From NCBI GenBank assembly GCA_003233255.1, contig QILH01000215.1:1-6014 (forward strand): a DNA stretch of 6,014 nucleotides. The letters are read 5' to 3'. Both the position numbers and the translations under genes were made by a program. Numbering within the stretch: the first letter of the stretch is position 1; each line of letters begins with the position of its first letter. This stretch comes from Gammaproteobacteria bacterium (GTDB lineage: Bacteria; Pseudomonadota; Gammaproteobacteria; UBA6429; Thiohalophilaceae). Shown here piece after piece: positions 1-6,002 of this stretch. Under the pieces are notes generated by a model. It had not been told where the DNA came from, searched no databases, and saw only the letters and a list, made by a program, of their open reading frames with translations.

Positions 1-7
1 GCATAGG

Positions 8-37
8 CCGTCATTCCCGCGAAGGCGGGAATGACGG
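8..37. repeat. Inverted repeat / hairpin of the dispersed ATTCCC-N8-GGGAAT type
   Basis: Bases 8-20 and 25-37 are perfect reverse complements (13 bp) around a GAAG tetraloop. The core matches ATTCCC, eight bases, GGGAAT, which is the consensus of the neisserial dRS3 repeat; similar short palindromes are scattered in many proteobacterial genomes. No T-tract follows on the + strand, so it is not a clear intrinsic terminator in that direction. It may be a dispersed repeat, or a transcription or RNA-stability element of the gene to the left. Only one copy is in the window, so dispersion is inferred from its resemblance to known families. Confidence 0.75.
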
Positions 38-100
38 TTGTAGCTAAGTTAGCGATATATGAAAATATTTAGCTTAAGTAAGTGCCATTCGAGTCTGACC

Positions 101-130
101 CCATTGGCCACCATTGGCCACCATTGGCCA
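101..130. repeat. Three exact tandem copies of a 10-bp unit upstream of rpmE
   Basis: CCATTGGCCA occurs three times in a row with no mismatch. Each unit contains the palindrome TGGCCA, so this palindrome recurs exactly every 10 bp, about one helical turn. The array ends just before the candidate rpmE promoter and would cover roughly -72 to -43 relative to the inferred start, where activators or UP-elements act. It could be a protein-binding array or a simple slippage repeat; the sequence does not decide between these. Confidence 0.85.
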
Positions 131-133
131 GAT

Positions 134-172
134 TTGACTTGCGATCCAGCCCCATTGTTGTAGACTCTGCCG
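134..172 (+). promoter_or_regulatory. Candidate sigma70 promoter of rpmE
   Basis: The best -10 candidate is TAGACT at 161-166 (4 of 6 consensus bases). The -35 could be TTGCGA at 139-144 with a 16-bp spacer, or the better-matching TTGACT at 134-139, which leaves a 21-bp spacer that is too long. The -10 is followed by a GC-rich discriminator (CTGCCGCC, 167-174), a known trait of stringently controlled ribosomal-protein promoters. Transcription would start near 172-174. The location is convincing, but the exact boxes are uncertain. Confidence 0.45.
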
Positions 173-239
173 CCTTTACAGACTGTGCCGTGTCAGACAA
201 TTGTGTTCGGGTGGCGGTACGAAGCACCGAGGTTAAATT
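173..239 (+). promoter_or_regulatory. rpmE 5' leader with Shine-Dalgarno and possible SD-masking hairpin
   Basis: The leader is about 68 nt if the promoter call is right. GAGG at 229-232 sits 7 nt before the ATG and is a good ribosome binding site. TCGG at 207-210 can pair with CCGA at 227-230, extended by TG (212-213) with CA (225-226) around a one-base bulge, which would partly mask the Shine-Dalgarno. A weaker alternative pairs CGGT (215-218) with ACCG (226-229). In E. coli rpmE is reported to be autogenously controlled through its leader; applying this here is inference. Confidence 0.35.
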
Positions 240-443
240 ATGAAAGCAGATATCCATCCAAATTATGATGCTATTACTGTGACATGCAGTTGTGGCAACA
301 GTTTCGAGACTCGTTCGACTGTGGGCAAGGCATTGAGCATTGAAGTATGTTCGCAGTGCCATCCATTTTTCACCGGTAAACAGAAGATTGTCGATACCGC
401 TGGCCGAGTCGATAAATTCCGTCAGAAATACGGCATGAAGTAA
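240..443 (+). CDS. rpmE: 50S ribosomal protein L31, zinc-binding (C+) type
   Basis: The 67-residue product matches the bacterial L31 family along its whole length; E. coli L31 is 70 residues. It starts KADIHPNY, has the CSCGN knuckle, then RSTVG, CSQCHPFFTGKQ and a GRVDKF segment near the C-terminus. The four cysteines C16, C18, C37 and C40 make it the zinc-containing C+ form rather than the cysteine-free RpmE2/YkgM paralogue made under zinc starvation. L31 binds the central protuberance of the 50S subunit and contributes to bridges with the 30S head. The ATG start has a GAGG Shine-Dalgarno 7 nt upstream. A strong terminator-like hairpin 30 nt after the stop suggests that much of its mRNA is monocistronic. 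Confidence 0.97.
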   Translation: MKADIHPNYDAITVTCSCGNSFETRSTVGKALSIEVCSQCHPFFTGKQKIVDTAGRVDKFRQKYGMK

Positions 444-1232
444 TTGCTACAAAGCATTTTTCATCTGTTTAGAAAGGCGCCTTTAATTGGCGTCTTTTTA
501 TTTGCAGGGTTTTTTACCGCTAATCTTCAGGCGGCCTGTGAAACGGATCACTATGATGAAATGGCGGTGCTGGACAGAGTGCATGACGGTGATACGATCA
601 GGCTAAGCGATGGCCGCAAGGTTCGTCTCATTGCGGTTAATACGCCTGAAATGGCTTATAAAGCACGACCCGCCCAGGCTTTCGCGGTTGAGGCGACCCA
701 GTTTCTCAGGCAAATGCTCAAAACCAGCAAACAGGTATACCTGAAATACGGAGCGGATCGAGAAGATCGCCATAAACGTCTGCTCGCTCATGTCTTTACC
801 CGGCAAGGTAAGAATCTGGCGGCTGAACTGATCCGTCGGGGCCTTGGTTTTGCGATTGTCGTACCGCCCAATGACTGGCAGCAGAAGTGTTACTTTGAGC
901 AGGAACGGCATGCGCGGAAAAATCAGGCGGGCATTTGGTCGCACGCTGATTATCAGGCGAAACCGGCGACGGCTCTGACTCGAGACTTGACCGGCTTTCA
1001 ACGCATTGAGGGTCGGGTTAACAAGATTGGTCAGGGTAAAAAATGGCTGTGGCTGGATCTGGCCCCGTTATTTTCAATTAAGGTGTTACGCCGCAACCTG
1101 AAGTACTTTGAGAATCAGCCGATAGAATCATTAGCGGGCAAACGGATAAGAGTGCGCGGCTGGGCCGCCTACTATAATGGTAAGTTGCGTATGTCACTAC
1201 GCCACCCGGCGATGATGGAATTACTGGACTAA
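444..1232 (+). CDS. Secreted/periplasmic staphylococcal-nuclease-like (TNase) protein
   Basis: This 262-aa protein has an N-terminal signal peptide: basic FRK at 9-11, hydrophobic core at about 12-26, probable signal peptidase I cleavage near LQA-A (28-31). An SNase domain follows at about 40-168. By alignment with S. aureus nuclease from memory, D21 corresponds to D50 (DGDT), R35 to R61, E43 to E69 and R87 to R112, so the catalytic arginines and glutamate are kept. The calcium ligand D40 is N66 (VNTPE), an exchange I believe is not rare in this subfamily. Residues about 185-260 form a second, probably OB-like domain ending RGW...LRHPA. The mature protein has only two cysteines, C32 and C149, which could form a disulfide. 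The TTG start directly follows the rpmE TAA in the same frame; no ATG, GTG or other TTG encodes the full signal peptide, and no good Shine-Dalgarno is visible. Likely function is Ca-dependent DNA/RNA phosphodiester cleavage outside the cytoplasm. Confidence 0.85.
   Translation: MLQSIFHLFRKAPLIGVFLFAGFFTANLQAACETDHYDEMAVLDRVHDGDTIRLSDGRKVRLIAVNTPEMAYKARPAQAFAVEATQFLRQMLKTSKQVYLKYGADREDRHKRLLAHVFTRQGKNLAAELIRRGLGFAIVVPPNDWQQKCYFEQERHARKNQAGIWSHADYQAKPATALTRDLTGFQRIEGRVNKIGQGKKWLWLDLAPLFSIKVLRRNLKYFENQPIESLAGKRIRVRGWAAYYNGKLRMSLRHPAMMELLD
473..503 (+). terminator. Intrinsic terminator-like hairpin after rpmE, inside the nuclease signal-peptide codons
   Basis: AAAGGCGCC (473-481) pairs with GGCGTCTTT (489-497): nine base pairs with one G-T wobble, a 7-nt loop (TTTAATT), and a T-rich tail running to 503 interrupted by one A. 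This is a textbook rho-independent terminator located 30 nt after the rpmE stop, so it is well placed to end rpmE mRNA. It also lies within codons 10-20 of the nuclease. The distal genes must then depend on read-through, on ribosomes disrupting the hairpin, or on a promoter I could not identify. Confidence 0.7.
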
Positions 1233-1236
1233 CGGC

Positions 1237-2529
1237 ATGACCGATAAAAATAAAACAGACCATAACGATAATCATGATGAATTCAACCAGGCGGCACTGG
1301 ATTACCATGCCAAACCCATACCCGGTAAAGTCGGCACTGCACTCACTAAACCCTGTGAGACACAGGAGGAATTGAGTCTGGCCTACACTCCGGGAGTGGC
1401 TGCACCGGTGCGTGCGATTGCCGCCGACCCGATGGAGGCCTATACATATACTGCCAAAGGCAATACGGTGGCCGTGATCACCGACGGCACCGCCGTATTG
1501 GGTTTAGGCAATGTTGGTGCGCTGGCGTCAAAACCGGTGATGGAAGGCAAAGGTGTATTGTTCAAACGCTTTGCCGATATTGACGTGATCGATTTGCAAG
1601 TCACGGCCGACTCGCCCGAGGCCTTTGTGGAGACCGTGGTGAATGTGGCCAGTGGATTCGGTGGCATCAATTTAGAGGACATCGCCTCACCACATTGTTT
1701 CTATATTGAACAGGCATTAAAAGAGCGGTTGGACATTCCGGTGTTTCATGATGATCAGCACGGTACCGCGATCATTATTGCCGCGGCGCTGACCAATGCC
1801 CTTGAATTGCAGTGCAAAAATTTGGACGATGTGAAAATTGTTTGTCTGGGTGCCGGCGCGGCGGCGATGGCCTCGATGAAATTATTGATGAATCTCGGCG
1901 TTTCTTTAGCGCAAATCCGCATGATTGATCGCAGCGGGGTGATCCACTCCCGACGGGATAATCTAAATGAACATAAGCAGGCCTTTGCCGGTGATTACAG
2001 CGAAGAAACGCTGGAAGATGCCATAGCAGGGGCCGATGTGTTGATCGGTGTGTCCGGGCCCGACCTGGTGAGCTCACAGATGGTGGAATCGATGGCGGAC
2101 AAACCGGTGGTGTTTGCGCTGTCGAATCCGGATCCTGAGATTACCCATGAGCATGCTTTCGCTTTACGCGATGATCTGATCATGGCAACCGGGCGCAGTG
2201 ATCATGCCAATCAGGTTAATAACGTGTTGGGTTTTCCGTTTATTTTCCGTGGCGCGCTGGATGTGCGTGCTTCGGCGATTAATACCGAGATGGAAATCGC
2301 CGCCGTCAATGCGCTTGCTAGCCTCGCCCACGCACCGGTGCCGCAACAGGTATTCAGTGCCTACCAGAGACTAGAGGGTTCGCTCTATTTTGGACCTGAA
2401 TACATTATTCCGACGCCGTTTGATCCGCGGCTAAAAGATTATGTGGCCACCGCGGTCGCCAAGGCGGCCGTGGACTCCGGTGTTGCCAGAGCACCCTACC
2501 CCAAACACTATCCGCCTATTGTAGGCTAA
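1237..2529 (+). CDS. maeB: Malic enzyme, short MaeB-type without the phosphotransacetylase domain
   Basis: This 430-aa protein matches the malic-enzyme part of E. coli MaeB throughout and lacks the C-terminal PTA-like domain of that 759-aa protein. It catalyses oxidative decarboxylation of malate to pyruvate with NAD(P) reduction in the cytoplasm. The N-terminal domain (about 17-170) carries catalytic Tyr50 in AYTPGVA, GTAVLGLGN (84-92) and catalytic Lys105 in MEGKGVLFK. GGINLEDI (142-149) and HDDQHGTA (171-178) supply metal-binding acids. The Rossmann domain has GAGAAA (205-210), then SNPDPE (296-301), ATGRSD (317-322) and VNNVLGFPFIFRGALDVRA. Asp231 at the end of the second Rossmann strand is also present in NADP-dependent E. 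coli MaeB, so cofactor choice is not settled. Residues 2-16 are an unusually polar Asp/Asn/His/Lys-rich leader. The ATG starts 4 nt after the nuclease stop with a weak GGA 8 nt upstream, pointing to translational coupling. Confidence 0.95.
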   Translation: MTDKNKTDHNDNHDEFNQAALDYHAKPIPGKVGTALTKPCETQEELSLAYTPGVAAPVRAIAADPMEAYTYTAKGNTVAVITDGTAVLGLGNVGALASKPVMEGKGVLFKRFADIDVIDLQVTADSPEAFVETVVNVASGFGGINLEDIASPHCFYIEQALKERLDIPVFHDDQHGTAIIIAAALTNALELQCKNLDDVKIVCLGAGAAAMASMKLLMNLGVSLAQIRMIDRSGVIHSRRDNLNEHKQAFAGDYSEETLEDAIAGADVLIGVSGPDLVSSQMVESMADKPVVFALSNPDPEITHEHAFALRDDLIMATGRSDHANQVNNVLGFPFIFRGALDVRASAINTEMEIAAVNALASLAHAPVPQQVFSAYQRLEGSLYFGPEYIIPTPFDPRLKDYVATAVAKAAVDSGVARAPYPKHYPPIVG

Positions 2530-2551
2530 CTAAAATATACATCGTGTGGAA

Positions 2552-2575
2552 TGGCGCTGGAATGGGATCCAGCCA
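2552..2575. terminator. Imperfect hairpin in the convergent gap, possible weak terminator
   Basis: GCTGGA (2556-2561) pairs with TCCAGC (2568-2573) around a 6-nt loop; an alternative register adds TGG (2552-2554) with CCA (2573-2575) by bulging two bases. It is the only clear stem in the 69-nt gap between the malic enzyme stop and the stop of the opposing gene. No proper T-tract follows on either strand, so it may stabilise 3' ends or act with Rho rather than as an intrinsic terminator. The gap also holds a direct repeat TGGAATGG at 2547-2554 and 2558-2565. Confidence 0.3.
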
Positions 2576-2598
2576 ATTGTCGAAGCCCTTTCTTGCTG

Positions 2599-3219
2599 TT
2601 AATTCACTGGTTGTTCGTTTTCATTCAGTAATATTTCAAGCTCCACCAGGTCAGCACGTTGCATCGGTTTACCATCCACAGGACTAAGTGGTTTGATGCC
2701 GCGTTGCTTATTTGAAAATACCACCACTTCAATTTTCTGCTGTTCGGCAAAAAAGACAATGCAGGGATATTGGATATAGCTATCTTGAGCGATGCGCAGG
2801 CGCTTGTCCTGATTTTCAAACGGAATATTATTGTTTAATAACAAAACGCTGATGGTTTCGTAGCTATCGCTGTAGGCGTGGATGTTTACTGCGGTATTGG
2901 TATCGGCGGTACCGGTTAAAACTGGGCCGACCAATCGAGGATGAAATTCGGCAAAAAACTGCATGGCGTCATAGGCTATTTCGCGTAGCTTTTTTAAAGT
3001 CTGCGGTTGGTTTTCGGAACGAAACAGGCGTTGGTATTCGGCCAGTGCCTGTTCGATTTCAATGTTGGTAGGTAAATTGCGAGTATCGTGTGCACTTAGA
3101 TGTTCGGCCGCTTTGCGTTTGGCCATGGCAAAATCTCGGCTGCCAGATTCAATCAATACTCGTGCTGCTTCCTGGGCAAGCCGCCGTCGCATTTGTTGTT
3201 CGTTTTTGGTGCTGGGCAT
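2599..3219 (-). CDS. Uncharacterised conserved protein downstream of ponA, possibly with a degenerate nucleotidyltransferase-like fold
   Basis: This 206-aa soluble protein has no signal peptide or membrane segment. Residues 1-95 are charged and helical (QQMRRRLAQEAARVL, AKRKAAEHL, EIEQALAEYQRLF, KKLREIAYDAMQFFAEF). Residues 96-145 (RLVGPVLTGTAD...VNIHAYSDS...IPFENQDKRLR) have the spacing of a minimal nucleotidyltransferase G-S/T...DxD region, but the two acids are replaced by N112 and H114. A strand IEVVVF (163-168) and a conserved-looking LSPVDGKPMQRADL (178-191) follow. I recognise the general family as hypothetical proteins of gammaproteobacteria without a known function. It starts 8 nt after the ponA stop with no clear Shine-Dalgarno, so it is probably cotranscribed and coupled with ponA. 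The first ATG is preferred over Met10. The fold assignment is inference; existence of the gene is well supported. Confidence 0.8.
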   Translation of the reverse strand: MPSTKNEQQMRRRLAQEAARVLIESGSRDFAMAKRKAAEHLSAHDTRNLPTNIEIEQALAEYQRLFRSENQPQTLKKLREIAYDAMQFFAEFHPRLVGPVLTGTADTNTAVNIHAYSDSYETISVLLLNNNIPFENQDKRLRIAQDSYIQYPCIVFFAEQQKIEVVVFSNKQRGIKPLSPVDGKPMQRADLVELEILLNENEQPVN

Positions 3220-3227
3220 GGATCTGT

Positions 3228-5846
3228 TTAGAATATATCGCGGGTAATGTCGGTGCCAGAATTTATTGTGTTTGAATTACCAGGTTGATCATCGTTGGCA
3301 ATTTGATCCTCTAACAGATATTCAAATATAGCGTCAGGATCGGTCGCGGTCGTCAACAGTCCCGTTCTTGAATTAATGCGTACCGAAACGATTCGCGGGG
3401 GTTGCACCAATGGAATCTCAGGTTTGTCTTTTAGTACCGTGCGCATGTAATGAATCCACATCGGTAAGGCCGCTTTGGCGCCGGTTTCACGATTTCCAAG
3501 TGGTTTAGGACTATCGAAACCGACCCAGGCGATGGTTACCGCATTGGCGTTAAAGCCTGAGAACCAGGCATCGCGTTGATCGTTGGTGGTGCCGGTTTTA
3601 CCAGCCAGATCATTGCGGCCGATGACCCGGGCACGAACCCCGGTGCCGCGTCGAATGACGTCGCGCATCATACTGTTGATCAAAAATGAGGTCTGTGGGC
3701 TAAGTATGCGGGTTGCAGGTTTGAGTTGAACCGGGCCTTCCTGAAACTGAAGCTCGCGCCGAATAGCATCTTCAAGCGTAAATTGCTCATCGCCGGCAAC
3801 TAAAAAGGCCTGCAGCGTGTCCTGTTGAACAGGAACAACGGGAGGATCTTCAAACACCTGTGCCTCCGGTTCACTGGCGGGCTGCACGGCTTCAGCTTGC
3901 TCTTTTTCTGCGGCGGCTTTGGTTTCAGCTTCAATTTCATCACTACAACGTGGGCATACTTTTGTCGCGTCGGTTAAGTAAATCACCTTACCATCGGGGC
4001 CCTCAATATAATCGATTAAGTAAGGGGTTACCCGGTATCCGCCGTTGGCGAATATAGCATAACCTGTGGCGAGCTCCAGTGGTGATAAGGTACCACTGCC
4101 TAATGCCAGGGAAAGATCGCGCGGTAAGCTGGCGTTTTCAAAACCGAACTGGCGTGCATAACGCACGGCATAACCGATACCGATGTCGCGCAATAAACGA
4201 ATGGAAACCAGGTTACGGGATTTGATCAGGGCTTTACGCAGCCGAGTTTCGCCGTAAATTTTACCGGTATAATTTTCGGGTCGCCAGGTATCTTCTAACC
4301 CTGGTGCATCGAATACGACCGGAGCGTCATTAATAATACTGGCGGGGGAAAAACCTTTATCGATGGCCGCAGAATAGATAAATGGTTTGAAACTTGATCC
4401 CGGTTGGCGTTTGGCCTGGGTTACGCGGTTAAATTTACTTAAGTTAAAATCAAAGCCCCCCACTAACGAATCGATTGCGCCGTCAACTGGATTAATCGAG
4501 ATTAACGCGCCAGAGACCTTCGGAACCTGTGCTAACCATGAGCAGTTGTTCGATTCGTCAGCCGCGACATAAATAACATCGCCGACTTTAAGAATGCTGC
4601 TGATATTTTTTAACTCCGGGCCAGTGTGGTTGTCATCAATGTAGCGACGGGCCCAGTTAATATGATCCCAGGGTAGATAGGCCACGCGACCATCCTGGGT
4701 ATAGGCATAGGCCGCTTGTTGTTGATCGTTCTCTTCATTCTTATCGGTGTCGATAACAAATACGATCGCTGGCTGTAAATTGCCGACGCTATCGATTTCG
4801 GTCAGTGCCTGTTGCCAGCTGTCCAGATCGTCCAGTTCTAAATCTTTATTGATATCGAGATGCTGCAGGTGACCTCGGTAGCCGTGGCGTCGATCATATT
4901 CCAGCAGCGATGTTTGCAGTGCCATGTTGGCAGCGGATTGTTTTGCTTTATTGATCGTAGTATAAACTTTAAAGCCGCCTGATAAGGCTTCTTTGCCATA
5001 CCGCTCTAGCATTTCACTGCGAATCATTTCGGCGATGTACATCGCATCAACTTCTATATCCTGACCATGCAGATCGGCTTCATCGGTCTCATTGCGGGCG
5101 AGCATGTATTCATCTTCAGTAATGAACTCGAGTTCAAACATTCGTTTTAATACATAATTGTTACGTCGCTCGGTGGCGCGTTCCGGGCCCGCAATCGGGT
5201 TATAACGTGAAGGGGCTTTGGGCAGACCGGCAAGCATGGCGGTTTGTGCCAGACTGAGTTTGGCTAGCGGTTTACCATAATAAACCTGTGAGGCCGCAGC
5301 AAAGCCATAGGCGCGGTTGCCAAGGAAAATTTTATTTAAATACAGGGCCAGGATATCTTCTTTACGCAGTTCCTTTTCTATTTTAAGTGCGAGAAAGATC
5401 TCGTTCATTTTACGCAGATAGGTTTTTTCGCGGCTGAGAAAAAAGTTGCGTGCCACCTGCATGGTGATCGTGCTGCCACCGGAGCGTTTATCGCCCCCTG
5501 ATTTTATGACCTCGTACACCGCGCGTAACAGACCTTGCCAATCGACTCCTGGATGTTCAAAAAAGCGATCATCTTCAGCGGCCAGTACGGCATTAATGAG
5601 TAGCTGCGGGAATTGTTCGTATTTCAATGGCGAGCGTTTCATCTGGCCAAATTCGTTTATGAGCTCTTTATCCTGGGTAAAGACCCTGAGCGGAACCTGC
5701 AAGCGAACATCTTTAAGTGTATCAATGTCGGGTAGTTTTGGATTTAGATAGAGAAATATGCCATATATGGTGAGCACGGAAAGCAGGCCCAATATGAGCA
5801 AAGTGCTTGTTCCATATAGGAAAATTCTTTTTATGACGGGTTTCAC
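3228..5846 (-). CDS. mrcA: Penicillin-binding protein 1A, bifunctional peptidoglycan glycosyltransferase/DD-transpeptidase
   Basis: This 872-aa class A PBP (E. coli MrcA is 850 aa; Pseudomonas calls the gene ponA) polymerises lipid II into glycan strands and crosslinks peptides in the periplasm. A short cytoplasmic end (KPVIKR) precedes one membrane anchor at about 8-33. The GT51 domain (about 55-230) has catalytic E91 in EDDRFFEHPG, GGSTITMQVARN (123-134), and RKMNEIFLALKIEKEL (145-160) with E149 as candidate second acid. An OB-like PCB insert spans about 310-430, including RHGYRG. The transpeptidase domain has S484-S-F-K (nucleophile S484), S543-R-N and K750-T-G-T. A CPRC pair (631-634) matches a CPEC in E. 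coli MrcA and is followed by an acidic Ala/Glu/Pro linker at about 636-675. The C-terminal DIF resembles ELF of E. coli. The start is GTG; no in-frame ATG follows until Met69, and an in-frame TAA lies 27 nt upstream. The Shine-Dalgarno is weak. Confidence 0.96.
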   Translation of the reverse strand: MKPVIKRIFLYGTSTLLILGLLSVLTIYGIFLYLNPKLPDIDTLKDVRLQVPLRVFTQDKELINEFGQMKRSPLKYEQFPQLLINAVLAAEDDRFFEHPGVDWQGLLRAVYEVIKSGGDKRSGGSTITMQVARNFFLSREKTYLRKMNEIFLALKIEKELRKEDILALYLNKIFLGNRAYGFAAASQVYYGKPLAKLSLAQTAMLAGLPKAPSRYNPIAGPERATERRNNYVLKRMFELEFITEDEYMLARNETDEADLHGQDIEVDAMYIAEMIRSEMLERYGKEALSGGFKVYTTINKAKQSAANMALQTSLLEYDRRHGYRGHLQHLDINKDLELDDLDSWQQALTEIDSVGNLQPAIVFVIDTDKNEENDQQQAAYAYTQDGRVAYLPWDHINWARRYIDDNHTGPELKNISSILKVGDVIYVAADESNNCSWLAQVPKVSGALISINPVDGAIDSLVGGFDFNLSKFNRVTQAKRQPGSSFKPFIYSAAIDKGFSPASIINDAPVVFDAPGLEDTWRPENYTGKIYGETRLRKALIKSRNLVSIRLLRDIGIGYAVRYARQFGFENASLPRDLSLALGSGTLSPLELATGYAIFANGGYRVTPYLIDYIEGPDGKVIYLTDATKVCPRCSDEIEAETKAAAEKEQAEAVQPASEPEAQVFEDPPVVPVQQDTLQAFLVAGDEQFTLEDAIRRELQFQEGPVQLKPATRILSPQTSFLINSMMRDVIRRGTGVRARVIGRNDLAGKTGTTNDQRDAWFSGFNANAVTIAWVGFDSPKPLGNRETGAKAALPMWIHYMRTVLKDKPEIPLVQPPRIVSVRINSRTGLLTTATDPDAIFEYLLEDQIANDDQPGNSNTINSGTDITRDIF

Positions 5847-5907
5847 GCTGTTACTAATCTTGTCTGTAGCTTACTGTTTATTAACCGATAGGACATCAGA
5901 GCCAGCG

Positions 5908-5936
5908 AGTATATCCGCTTTGGGTCACAAAACACC
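5908..5936 (-). promoter_or_regulatory. Candidate ponA promoter (weak)
   Basis: On the - strand TATACT (5913 to 5908) matches the sigma70 -10 consensus in 5 of 6 positions. No good -35 is present at 16-18 bp: the 17-bp position reads GGTGTT (5936 to 5931). Transcription would start near 5901, giving a leader of about 55 nt before the GTG at 5846. The call rests mainly on the -10 and on its position in the divergent gap. Confidence 0.3.
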
Positions 5937-5973
5937 ACGAATGGTTTGTATTTACTTATTATTTGACCTATAG

Positions 5974-6002
5974 TTGACAAAGATAGTTAATGTAATTATA
6001 CA
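5974..6002 (+). promoter_or_regulatory. Sigma70-type promoter reading rightward, probably for a divergent pilM-type gene
   Basis: A perfect -35 TTGACA (5974-5979), a 17-bp AT-rich spacer and TATACA (5997-6002, 4 of 6 consensus) form a good sigma70 promoter. It points away from ponA and out of the window, with a start expected near 6009. In Pseudomonas and many relatives the gene divergent from ponA is pilM, first gene of the pilMNOPQ type IV pilus operon; that identity here is inferred from synteny only. A second -35-like TTGACC lies at 5963-5968. Confidence 0.6.

Noticed and set aside
59..163. Short + strand ATG open frame of about 34 codons upstream of rpmE
   Set aside because: It runs through the 10-bp repeats and the promoter, has no Shine-Dalgarno and no recognisable product.
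69..362. 97-codon - strand open frame across the rpmE leader and gene
   Set aside because: It is antisense to rpmE and its promoter, has low-complexity content and resembles no family I know.
528..548. Possible lipoprotein box at the nuclease signal peptide (LQAAC)
   Set aside because: The -3 position before Cys32 is Gln rather than Leu/Val/Ile, so a signal peptidase I site at LQA-A fits better.
1237..2529. Truncated MaeB missing its PTA domain
   Set aside because: The short form of about 420-430 aa is a normal malic-enzyme architecture, and the frame ends cleanly after the conserved C-terminal helices.
3228..5846. The CPRC motif as a novel metal-binding insertion in PBP1A
   Set aside because: E. 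coli MrcA carries CPEC at the equivalent place, so the pair itself is a family trait; only the acidic linker is variable.
5758..5973. 71-codon + strand open frame overlapping the ponA start
   Set aside because: Most of it is the complement of the ponA membrane anchor, which explains its hydrophobic look, and it has no good start context.
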